Of a stretch of DNA of 64,000 nucleotides, positions 40,410 to 47,243 are shown one piece after another (position 1 is the first letter of the stretch; each line of letters begins with the position of its first letter). The notes below the pieces were generated by a model. The model worked only from the letters and a program-made list of their open reading frames with translations, was not told where the DNA came from and ran no database searches. The position numbers were made by a program, and so were the translations under genes. Source of the stretch: CBDBKE01 sp965218055 (lineage in GTDB: Bacteria > Acidobacteriota > Terriglobia > JAJPHL01 > JAPKYU01); NCBI GenBank assembly GCA_965218055.1, contig CBDCKA010000002.1, positions 2,356,001 to 2,420,000 of the forward strand, read 5' to 3'.

Positions 40410-41633
40410 ATGCGGATTCTTTCGCGACCTGGTGACATTGAGCGCTTCCTGGCCAGCCGGCGCGTGGCGCTGGCACGCGCCGAGGCGGTGGCACGCCCGA
40501 TCCTGGAGGCGGTACGACGGCGAGGCGACCGGGCGCTGGTTGCCTACACCCGGCGCCTGGACGGCTACGAAGGTTCGCTGCGGTTGAATTCCGCTGCCCT
40601 GGCGCGGGCGTGGAAGCAGACCCCGCCAGTTCTGCGGCGCGCCCTGCGGCAGGCCGAACGGAATATCGCCCGCTTTGCCCGCCTGCAAATGCCCCGCCAG
40701 TGGCGCCGCCGGGTGGGCCGGGGCAGCTTCGTCGGGCAACTCGTACGGCCGCTGGCGAGCGTGGGCTGCTACGTTCCCGGCGGCCGCTTCCCCTTGTTCT
40801 CGACCGCGATGATGACGGCCGTGCCGGCCGGTGTGGCCGGCGTGGAGCGCGTCTACCTCGCTTCGCCGCGTGCGGCTCCGTCGATACAGGCGGCGGCACA
40901 TGTGGCCGGAGTCACAGCCGTTTTTGCCATGGGCGGCGTGCAAGCCATTGCCGCGTTGGCCTACGGCACCGAAACCGTCCCGCGGGTGGACAAGATTGTT
41001 GGTCCGGGCAACCTTTATGTCACCGCGGCCAAGAAGCTGCTGGCAGGCGAGGTGGCTATTGAGTTTCTGGCCGGGCCGACCGAGATAGTCCTGGTAGCGC
41101 AGGAGGGCAACCCCGTCTGGCTGGCCGCTGACCTGCTGGCGCAGGCCGAACACGATCCCCAGGCGGCGGCGATTCTGGTAACTCCCTCGCGCCTGCTGGC
41201 CGAAGCTGTAGCACGGCATATCCCCCAGCGATGGAAGAATTGCACGACGCTGCTGACCGGCAGTCTCACCCAAGCTCTGGAGCTGGGCAATCGCATCGCT
41301 CCGGAGCACCTGTCGCTGGCCGACCCGCGCTGGGTGAAGCGGGTGCGTAATGCTGGCAGCGTGTTCTTGGGGCCGTTCAGCCCGGAAGCTGCCGGGGACT
41401 ACGCCACCGGGCCGAACCACGTGCTGCCCACAGCCGGGGCGGCGCACGTCCGCGGAGGGTTGTCGGTGCTGGATTTCGTCAAGATCATCACCGTGCAGCA
41501 ACTCACCCCCGCCGGCCTGCGCGCCCTGGCCCCCACCATCACGACACTGGCCCGCGCCGAGGGCCTGGAGTGGCACGCGCGCTCGGTCGAGGTGCGTTTT
41601 GAGACTGCGGGGCGAGGAGGGGGTCGGGCATGA
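40410..41633 (+). CDS. hisD: histidinol dehydrogenase
   Basis: Last two steps, oxidising histidinol to histidine with NAD and Zn. A 407-residue enzyme: VGCYVPGGRFPLFSTAMM, KIVGPGNLYVTAAKKLL, then EFLAGPTEIVLVAQ and ADLLAQAEHDPQA with metal-binding residues, and APEHLSLADP with the catalytic Glu-His. Slightly shorter than the usual 430 or so. Preceded by a 32-bp gap after hisG; overlaps hisC by ATGA (41630-41633). Confidence 0.94.
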   Translation: MRILSRPGDIERFLASRRVALARAEAVARPILEAVRRRGDRALVAYTRRLDGYEGSLRLNSAALARAWKQTPPVLRRALRQAERNIARFARLQMPRQWRRRVGRGSFVGQLVRPLASVGCYVPGGRFPLFSTAMMTAVPAGVAGVERVYLASPRAAPSIQAAAHVAGVTAVFAMGGVQAIAALAYGTETVPRVDKIVGPGNLYVTAAKKLLAGEVAIEFLAGPTEIVLVAQEGNPVWLAADLLAQAEHDPQAAAILVTPSRLLAEAVARHIPQRWKNCTTLLTGSLTQALELGNRIAPEHLSLADPRWVKRVRNAGSVFLGPFSPEAAGDYATGPNHVLPTAGAAHVRGGLSVLDFVKIITVQQLTPAGLRALAPTITTLARAEGLEWHARSVEVRFETAGRGGGRA

Positions 41634-42673
41634 AGCCCCGCGACGCCGTGCTGCGCATGCGCCCCTACTCGCCCCCGTCAGCCGGGCGCGAAGGACACCT
41701 GCGCCTGGATTTCAATGAGAACACAGTAGGATGCTCGCCGCGCGTGCTCGGCCAGCTCCGCAAGCACCTGACCCGCGACCGTCTGGCCACCTATCCCGAG
41801 TATGAATCGGCCCGCGGCCGGCTGGCTGCCGCTTTTGAGCGCGCCCCCGAGGAAACCCTGATCACCAACGGCACCGACGAAGCCATCCAGCTTGCCGTCT
41901 ACACGTTCGTGGATGCGGGCCAGCGGGTGATCGTTTCCGAGCCAACCTTCGCCATCTATCGCTTTTACGCCTCACTGGCCGGGGCCGAGGTGGTGAATGC
42001 TCCCTGTGGAGAGGAGCGGGTGTTCCCCGTCGAGGCGGTGCGGGAAGAGGCACGCCGCAACCCGATCCGGGTGGTGTTCATCGCCAATCCAAACAACCCC
42101 ACCGGGACGGCGGTGACGCCGGAAGCGATTGAGACACTGGTGGCGGAATTTCCTGAGACCCTGATACTGGTGGACGAAGCCTACTTCGAGTTTTACGGAC
42201 GCACCGTGATGCCGCTCGTGGAGCGCTACCGGAACCTGCTGGTCTCGCGCACCTTCTCCAAGGCTTACGGGCTGGCCGCGCTGCGGATCGGGTGCCTGTT
42301 TGCTCACCGCGAAACCGCCGCCGCGATGGCCAAAGCCCAGTCGCCCTATAGCGTCAACTCGGCGGCGCTGGCGGCGGCGCTGGAAGCGGTCTCGGACCGC
42401 GAATACGTCAGCAAGTACGTAGCGGCGGTGCTGCGCTCCCGCGCGATGCTGGAGCGCGAATTGCGCCGCCGGAGCATCCGCTACGTGCCCAGCCAGGCTA
42501 ATTTCATTCTGGCGCAGCTGGGCGAGCGCGCCCCAGCCATCCGCGAGGCCCTGCGGGCGCGCGGAATCCTGACGCGCGACCGTGGCTATGAGCTGCCTGG
42601 CAGCCTGCGCTTCACCGTGGGCACGCCGGCGCAAACGCGCCGGCTCATCCAGGCACTGCGGGATTTGCTCTGA
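41630..42673 (+). CDS. hisC: histidinol-phosphate aminotransferase
   Basis: PLP enzyme converting imidazole acetol-phosphate and glutamate to histidinol-phosphate. 347 residues; LDFNENTVGCSPRVL at the start, ITNGTDEAIQLAV, NPNNPTGTAV, LVDEAYFEFYG, and the PLP Lys in SRTFSKAYGLAALRIG (about 210). Short relatives of this subclass lack the N-terminal arm. ATG 41630 overlaps hisD. Confidence 0.92.
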   Translation: MKPRDAVLRMRPYSPPSAGREGHLRLDFNENTVGCSPRVLGQLRKHLTRDRLATYPEYESARGRLAAAFERAPEETLITNGTDEAIQLAVYTFVDAGQRVIVSEPTFAIYRFYASLAGAEVVNAPCGEERVFPVEAVREEARRNPIRVVFIANPNNPTGTAVTPEAIETLVAEFPETLILVDEAYFEFYGRTVMPLVERYRNLLVSRTFSKAYGLAALRIGCLFAHRETAAAMAKAQSPYSVNSAALAAALEAVSDREYVSKYVAAVLRSRAMLERELRRRSIRYVPSQANFILAQLGERAPAIREALRARGILTRDRGYELPGSLRFTVGTPAQTRRLIQALRDLL

Positions 42674-42707
42674 GGAGGGACAAGCATCCTTAGCCCGTCC
42701 ATAGTCT

Positions 42708-43316
42708 ATGAAGCGACAGTCTATGAAGCGACGCTCTGGAAGAGTTGAGCGCAACACGACGGAAACACAAATCCGCGCGCGGCTGGTGCTGGATGGCCGC
42801 GGCCGGGCCAGGGTGCGCACCGGCGTGCGTTTCCTCGACCACATGCTGGAGCTATTTGCCAAGCACGGCGCCTTTGATCTCGACCTGCACGCCGCCGGGG
42901 ACCTGGACGTAGATCAGCACCACACCGTCGAGGACGTGGGCATCGTGCTCGGCCAGTGCTTTGACCGCGCCCTGGGCGACTGCCGCGGCATCAACCGCGC
43001 CGGCTATTTCCTGATGCCCATGGACGAAACGCTGGCCCTGGCGGCAGTAGATTTCAGCGGGCGGCCGGTGTTGGTGTATCACGCGCCGCTGCGCGTGCGG
43101 CGGGTGGGCGACCTCCAGGCCGAATTACTGGAGGACTTTTTCGGCGGCCTTGCCACTCACGCCCGCGCCAACCTGCACTTGAAGCTGCTCTATGGCCGCT
43201 CCTCGCACCACAAGATCGAGGGACTGTTCAAGGCACTGGCCCGTGCGATGCGGGTGGCCTGCTCGCGCGACCGCCGCTTGGCCCGCGAGCTGCCTAGCAC
43301 CAAAGGATTGCTGTGA
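42708..43316 (+). CDS. hisB: imidazoleglycerol-phosphate dehydratase
   Basis: Dehydrates IGP to imidazole acetol-phosphate. Only the dehydratase domain is present, with no N-terminal phosphatase domain as in E. coli. Mn-binding His motifs: LDHMLELFAKHG, DQHHTVEDVGI and SSHHKIEGLFKALARAM. Two ATG starts lie in a direct repeat TCTATGAAGCGAC (42706 and 42721), so the start is 42708 or 42723. No hisN phosphatase is seen in the operon, so histidinol phosphatase must be elsewhere. Confidence 0.93.
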   Translation: MKRQSMKRRSGRVERNTTETQIRARLVLDGRGRARVRTGVRFLDHMLELFAKHGAFDLDLHAAGDLDVDQHHTVEDVGIVLGQCFDRALGDCRGINRAGYFLMPMDETLALAAVDFSGRPVLVYHAPLRVRRVGDLQAELLEDFFGGLATHARANLHLKLLYGRSSHHKIEGLFKALARAMRVACSRDRRLARELPSTKGLL

Positions 43317-43327
43317 AAAGACAACGC

Positions 43328-43394
43328 AAAGTCACAAAGACACCCAAGGAAACAAAGAATTTTGCTTTGTGACCTTTGTGTTCTTGGTGACTTT
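43328..43394. repeat. imperfect inverted repeat in hisB-hisH gap
   Basis: The arms AAAGTCACAAAGACACCCAA… and …TTTGTGTTCTTGGTGACTTT pair with mismatches. It is A/T-richer than the flanking genes. It looks like an intergenic hairpin element of the small non-autonomous kind, inserted between two genes of one operon. Confidence 0.6.
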
Positions 43395-43413
43395 ATATTT
43401 AATCGTAAAACCT

Positions 43414-44046
43414 ATGATTGCTGTCATTGATTACGGGGCAGGGAATTTGCGCTCGGTTTCGAATGCCCTGGCCGTGCTGAACGCCGAGTTCTTGGTGACC
43501 AGCGCGTCGTCGGGGCTGAAGCAAGCCTCGGCCATCATCTTGCCCGGCGTGGGGCACTTCGGGCAGATGATGGAGGCGCTGGAGACCGCTCGATTGGCAG
43601 CACCGCTGCGCCACAGGCTCGAGTCCGGCACGCCATACCTGGGTATCTGCCTGGGCATGCAGGCGCTGTTCGAATCCAGCGAAGAGGCGCCGGGGCTACG
43701 CGGCTTGGCTCTGCTTCCGGGCCAAGTCCGGCGCTTCCCCAGCGGCCAGAAGGTGCCGCACATGGGCTGGGCCGAAGTGGAGCCTGGCGCCGCGGACCCG
43801 GACGGCTTCCTCGCTCAAGTATGCGGTCGCATGTATTACTTCGCCCATTCCTACTACGTGCCCGCCGACGCCGAGGGCAGCGCGGCCTGCGCGCGGCACG
43901 GGTTGCCGTTCACTGCGATCCTGCGCCGCGCCAACCTGGCCGGCTCCCAATTCCATCCGGAAAAGTCGGGGCCTGCCGGACTCAATTTCCTTCGCACCTG
44001 GGTTGAGCAATGCCAGCCAAGCGCATCATCGCCTGCCTCGACGTGA
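43414..44046 (+). CDS. hisH: imidazole glycerol phosphate synthase, glutaminase subunit
   Basis: Class I glutamine amidotransferase feeding ammonia to HisF. The nucleophile Cys is in LGICLGMQALFE (about 78), and the His/Glu pair in GSQFHPEKSG (about 184-188). The start MIAVIDYGAGN at ATG 43414 is exactly the family N-terminus. The C-terminus overlaps hisF by 37 nt, implying coupled synthesis of the two subunits. Confidence 0.93.
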   Translation: MIAVIDYGAGNLRSVSNALAVLNAEFLVTSASSGLKQASAIILPGVGHFGQMMEALETARLAAPLRHRLESGTPYLGICLGMQALFESSEEAPGLRGLALLPGQVRRFPSGQKVPHMGWAEVEPGAADPDGFLAQVCGRMYYFAHSYYVPADAEGSAACARHGLPFTAILRRANLAGSQFHPEKSGPAGLNFLRTWVEQCQPSASSPAST

Positions 44047-44771
44047 AGGACGGGCGCGTGGTCAAAGGCGTCCGCTTCGTCAACCTGCGGGACGCCGGCG
44101 ACCCGGCCGACCTGGCCGCTGCCTACAGCGAAGTGGGCATCGACGAGGTCGTGTTCCTGGACATCACTGCGTCGGCCGAAGGGCGCGGGCTGATGGTTGG
44201 GATCGTGGAGCGCACGGCCCAAAAGGTGTTCATCCCGCTGGCGGTGGGCGGCGGCGTGCGCACTGTGGAGGACGCACGCCGCCTGCTGCGGGCCGGCGCC
44301 GACAAGGTTTCGGTGAACACGGCGGCCGTCGAGCGCCCGGAGTTGCTTACGGAGCTGTCGCGCGAGTTTGGCGCCCAGGCGGTGGTGCTGGCCATTGACG
44401 CCAAGCGGGAGGGCGATGGCTGGCGCATCCACACCTACGGCGGGCGTCGCCCGGTTGAGCGAGACGCGGTGGCCTGGGCGGCGGAGGGAGGGCGGCTGGG
44501 TGCGGGTGAAATCCTGCTGACCTCGATGGATTGCGACGGCACCAAGGCTGGGTTTGATTGCGAGCTAACCCGGGCGGTGGCCCGCGCGGTGGGCATCCCG
44601 GTCATTGCCTCCGGCGGCGGTGGCGAGCCCGTGCATTTCTACGACGTGCTGACTGCAGGGGAAGCTGATGCAGCACTGGCCGCCTCCATCTTTCACTATG
44701 CCGAGATCCCCGTCGGCGATCTGAAGCGCTACCTCGACCAGCGGGGTATCCCCATGCGCTTGATTGAATAG
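44010..44771 (+). CDS. hisF: imidazole glycerol phosphate synthase, cyclase subunit
   Basis: TIM barrel that makes IGP and AICAR from PRFAR and ammonia. 253 residues. Catalytic Asp in IIACLDVKDGRVVKGV (about 11) and in VVLAIDAKREG (about 130). Phosphate-binding GGGVRTVEDARR and ASGGGGEPVHF are intact. Starts within the hisH end; followed by hisA. Confidence 0.95.
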   Translation: MPAKRIIACLDVKDGRVVKGVRFVNLRDAGDPADLAAAYSEVGIDEVVFLDITASAEGRGLMVGIVERTAQKVFIPLAVGGGVRTVEDARRLLRAGADKVSVNTAAVERPELLTELSREFGAQAVVLAIDAKREGDGWRIHTYGGRRPVERDAVAWAAEGGRLGAGEILLTSMDCDGTKAGFDCELTRAVARAVGIPVIASGGGGEPVHFYDVLTAGEADAALAASIFHYAEIPVGDLKRYLDQRGIPMRLIE

Positions 44772-44782
44772 GAATTTTAATG

Positions 44783-44829
44783 AATCCGCAGATTTTCACA
44801 GATTTCTTTTTCTGCGGAATCTGCAGATG
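44783..44829. repeat. imperfect inverted repeat in hisF-hisA gap
   Basis: AATCCGCAGATT near the left and GCGGAATCTGCAGAT near the right form a hairpin just ahead of hisA. The GCAGATT core is shared with the element after leuA (52773-52851). Confidence 0.5.
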
Positions 44830-45546
44830 TTTTCCATGATTATTCCGTGCATTGATTTGATGGACGGCAAGGCCGTGCAACTGGTGCGCGGCCAGACGAA
44901 GGCCCTGGAGCGAGCCGACGTTCTGGGACAACTGGAGGAGTTTGCGGGCTTCGCTGAGATCCAGGTCATTGACCTGGATGCCGCCATGGGCGAGGGAGAC
45001 AACGACTCTTTGGTGCGCCAGCTCTGCGCCCGCGCGCGCTGCCGCGTGGGCGGCGGCGTGCGCACCACGGCCCGTGCCGAGCAGTTGCTCGGCGTGGGGG
45101 CGCGCAAGCTGATTATCGGGACCGCCGCCTTTCACAGCCAGGGGATCAACGTGCCGTTCCTGGAATCGCTGCGGGACGCCGCCGGCGCCCCGCGAATCAT
45201 CCTGGCGTTGGACTCCCGCCAGGGCCGCATTGTGGTCCGGGGCTGGCGCGAGTCCACCGGCCTGACGGCCGAGCAAATTGTGCGCGACCTGGAGCCCTAC
45301 TGCGGCGAATTCCTGTGCACCTTTGTGGATAACGAAGGCACCATGACCGGCACGGACCTGGAGTGGTTCCGGCGGCTCCGCCAAGCCACCGCGCGGCCCA
45401 TCACCGCTGCCGGGGGCATCGCCACCCTGGAAGAGATCGCCGCCCTGGATGAGCTGGGAATCCACGCCGCGCTGGGCATGGCGGTCTATACGGGGCGCCT
45501 GCGCCTGGAGGAGCTGCGTAGCTTCCGTCCTAAAACTGCCGGCTGA
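44827..45546 (+). CDS. hisA: ProFAR isomerase
   Basis: TIM-barrel isomerase converting ProFAR to PRFAR. Start ATG 44827 (MFSMIIPCIDLMDGKAVQLVRG); ATG 44836 is also possible. Catalytic Asp in IPCIDLMDG and the late Asp in LCTFVDNEGTM (about 169 in the family alignment); phosphate-binding GGGVRTT and AAGGIATLEEI. About 239 residues. Last his gene, 48 bp ahead of the MerP-like gene. A longer TTG frame from 44764 would translate the hairpin element and is unlikely. Confidence 0.93.
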   Translation: MFSMIIPCIDLMDGKAVQLVRGQTKALERADVLGQLEEFAGFAEIQVIDLDAAMGEGDNDSLVRQLCARARCRVGGGVRTTARAEQLLGVGARKLIIGTAAFHSQGINVPFLESLRDAAGAPRIILALDSRQGRIVVRGWRESTGLTAEQIVRDLEPYCGEFLCTFVDNEGTMTGTDLEWFRRLRQATARPITAAGGIATLEEIAALDELGIHAALGMAVYTGRLRLEELRSFRPKTAG

Positions 45547-45594
45547 GGGCCTCTATGCTAGAATCCGTTCGACAGACTAGTGGAGGAGGGAGCT

Positions 45595-45921
45595 ATGACC
45601 AGACGAGGAAGCTTGATTGGCATCGGGCTGTTGCTGCTGGGGCCGCTGATGGTCGCACAGCACGCCGTGGCTGGCGAGGGAAAGACCGTCACGCTCGAGA
45701 TCAGCGGCATGACCTGAGGCGCCTGCGCCAGCACAGTGCGGTCTGCACTGCAAGAGGTGAAGGGCGTCAAGGAAGCCAAGGTTTCGCTGGAAGATAACGA
45801 GGCCGTCGTGAAGTACGACCCCGAGGTCTGCAAAGTGGAGGACCTCATCCAGGCGGTGAAGAAGGCGCGCGGGATGAGCCGGTACGACGCCAAGGTTAAG
45901 AACGAGGTTAAGAAGAAGTAG
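45595..45921 (+). CDS. putative periplasmic MerP-like metal-binding selenoprotein (in-frame TGA = Sec)
   Basis: ATG 45595 follows a strong GGAGGAGGG. The protein has a signal peptide (RGSLIGIGLLLLGPLMVAQHAVAG) then an HMA domain: KTVTLEISGMT-[TGA]-GACASTV, QEVKGVKEAKVSLEDN, AVVKYDPEVCKVEDLIQAVKKA, a basic Lys tail, and TAG 45919-45921. TGA 45715-45717 (codon 41) sits exactly at the first Cys of GMTCxxC, giving UxxC. 16 nt after it a stem CAGTGC/GCACTG (45734-45750) carries loop GGTCT, as in the E. coli fdhF SECIS. HMA domains bind Hg(II), Cu(I) or Zn(II) through these two residues. The layout is MerP-like, 108 residues if read through. The alternative is a nonsense mutation of TGC. Ordinary annotation would give a 40-residue fragment. 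The selA, B, C and D genes are not in the window. Confidence 0.8.
45734..45750 (+). promoter_or_regulatory. putative bacterial SECIS element
   Basis: A 6-bp stem CAGTGC / GCACTG with loop GGTCT. The loop begins with GG and stands 22 nt after the TGA (18 in E. coli fdhF, where the loop is also GGUCU flanked by GCA/UGC). In that system the loop is bound by SelB. Confidence 0.72.
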
Positions 45922-45944
45922 TTTGCTGTTGGTTAATTGATTCG

Positions 45945-45970
45945 TAGCGGCGCCCTTTAGGGCGCCGCTA
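45945..45970. repeat. palindrome (REP-like)
   Basis: The arms TAGCGGCGCCCT and AGGGCGCCGCTA flank TT. It lies 24 bp after the selenoprotein-like gene and may also act as a transcription block; there is no T-run. Confidence 0.7.
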
Positions 45971-45992
45971 GGGTGCCATGGGCAGCTCCCGG

Positions 45993-46014
45993 GTGGCAGG
46001 CTTCAGCCTGCCGC
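45993..46014. repeat. second palindrome (REP-like)
   Basis: Arms GTGGCAGGCT / AGCCTGCCGC around TC. With 45945-45970 it makes a pair in the 45922-46126 gap, which holds nothing else that I can name. Confidence 0.65.
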
Positions 46015-46126
46015 TACGTCCTGAGTCAGCACTATCCGACTGGCATTGCCTCGGACTCAGGCTGGAACTTCCTTACCAAGCGTAATTGATTGTAAATGAA
46101 GGTGTTTTTCGTCCCTAACTTACCCA

Positions 46127-46155
46127 TTGACATTCGCTTTTTATTCGCCTACTGT
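46127..46155 (+). promoter_or_regulatory. promoter with ATTCGC direct repeat, PolB operon
   Basis: TTGACA (46127-46132), 17-base spacer, TACTGT (46150-46155). Inside it ATTCGC occurs at 46132-46137 and 46143-46148, i.e. ATTC-N7-ATTC with an 11-bp period, a spacing like that of GTTC-N7-GTTC LexA boxes in alphaproteobacteria. A repressor bound here would block the polymerase. TSS near 46162. Confidence 0.55.
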
Positions 46156-46214
46156 GAATGCACCGGCGATTGCTGCATTGCTGCCCGCAACGCCCCGAGT
46201 GCGGCTTGGCCTCC

Positions 46215-46835
46215 ATGAGTTTGACGCCTGCAACCCCGAGCCTTTCTCTCCCTGTGGCAGGGCAACCCTGGCGGCTGCCTGCGCAAGGGTTGGCGGTTTT
46301 CCAGGGGGAGGGCTGCGCAGCGCGGCTTTCCCACTATTTCCTTCCACGGGTCCTTGTTGCAGGCAAGCATGTCCTCTATCTGGACGGCGCCAACCGGGTT
46401 GACCCGCTGCTGATCGCCCGCTTTGCACGGCAGCGCGGACGCGAGCCGTCGGAGTTCAACCGCCGCATAAAAGTCGCTCGCGCCTTCACCTGCTTCCAGC
46501 TCACCGAATTGCTGGCCCGGGTGCCGCGAGCGCTGCGCGCCTTTCCGGCGGACGTTCTGATTGTCACGGCCTTCCCGGATTTGTATTTCGATGAAGACGT
46601 GCCCGACGGCGCGGCGTACGCCTCCTTCAGGCAGGCCCTGCAACAACTGAGGCAGCTGGAGCGTGCCGCGCTGCCGGTGGCGGTGTTCTCCGACGCGGCC
46701 TCCTTCGTCACGCCGCGAAGAAGATTGTTCGACCGGGTGGTTGCCGAGGCGGACCAGGTGTGGAGGTTCGCGCTACAGGCGGACGGAAAACCGCAACTCG
46801 TCTGCGAGCGCTCCCGCCTGCGGCTGTCTGGCTGA
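46215..46835 (+). CDS. RecA-fold-like protein with degenerate P-loop, PolB-operon gene 1
   Basis: A 206-residue protein. The middle has a RecA/RadA-like order: FQGEGCAARLSHYFL where GxxGxGKT would be (no Lys-Thr, so Walker A is degenerate), HVLYLDGANRVDPLLIARFARQRG, RIKVARAFTCFQLTELLARV, then DVLIVTAFPDLYFDED at the Walker B place. ATG 46215 is chosen because the promoter would start RNA near 46162, after the other ATG (46158). Neither start has a good ribosome-binding site. It is followed by a 19-bp gap and the small helical gene. It may be an accessory of the polymerase, as ImuA-like proteins are; this is inference. Confidence 0.65.
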   Translation: MSLTPATPSLSLPVAGQPWRLPAQGLAVFQGEGCAARLSHYFLPRVLVAGKHVLYLDGANRVDPLLIARFARQRGREPSEFNRRIKVARAFTCFQLTELLARVPRALRAFPADVLIVTAFPDLYFDEDVPDGAAYASFRQALQQLRQLERAALPVAVFSDAASFVTPRRRLFDRVVAEADQVWRFALQADGKPQLVCERSRLRLSG

Positions 46836-46853
46836 GATCTGACTGGAGGCACT

Positions 46854-47243
46854 ATGGGCCGCACCGTCCCAACCTTTCGCCAGCTGATTGAGCAGGCGGT
46901 GGAGCGCTGGGCGAAGTTTCGCCGGGCGCTGCGCCGGGAGGATCAGGAGCACTTCGACCGCTTGTTCCTGCGCGTCCGCTCCTACACGCAGGCAGCGACT
47001 TACCAGGCGAGCGACAATCCGATGGAAGCCATCCTGCTGTCCATTGCGCTGGACCAGGAGAAGCGATTGCACGCACTCGAGCAACGCCTATGGCAAGCGG
47101 AGAGAGACCATGCGACTACAGGGCCGACTAGAAGGCCGACTACGGGGCCGATTACAAGGATGGATCCTGGACCTCTACCCCAGCCCGCAGGGGATGACCC
47201 TGTGGTTGATCGAAGAGAGCCAGAAGCGCCACCGGTTGATTGA
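46854..47243 (+). CDS. small helical protein, PolB-operon gene 2
   Basis: 129 residues. Behind a clear GGAGG, MGRTVPTFRQLIEQAVERW begins a helical, charged N-terminal part (to about residue 85: …EKRLHALEQRLWQAER), then a Pro/Thr/Arg-rich tail. The tail overlaps the polymerase start by 134 nt and is partly made by four 12-bp repeats (47113-47160) that read TTGP-like in this frame. I know no family. The overlap suggests coupled translation with the polymerase, or that the real end was shifted by repeat expansion. Confidence 0.6.
   Translation: MGRTVPTFRQLIEQAVERWAKFRRALRREDQEHFDRLFLRVRSYTQAATYQASDNPMEAILLSIALDQEKRLHALEQRLWQAERDHATTGPTRRPTTGPITRMDPGPLPQPAGDDPVVDRREPEAPPVD

Noticed and set aside
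40149..41576. 475-residue minus-strand frame over hisD
   Set aside because: Shadow of hisD; no ribosome-binding site and no recognisable motifs.
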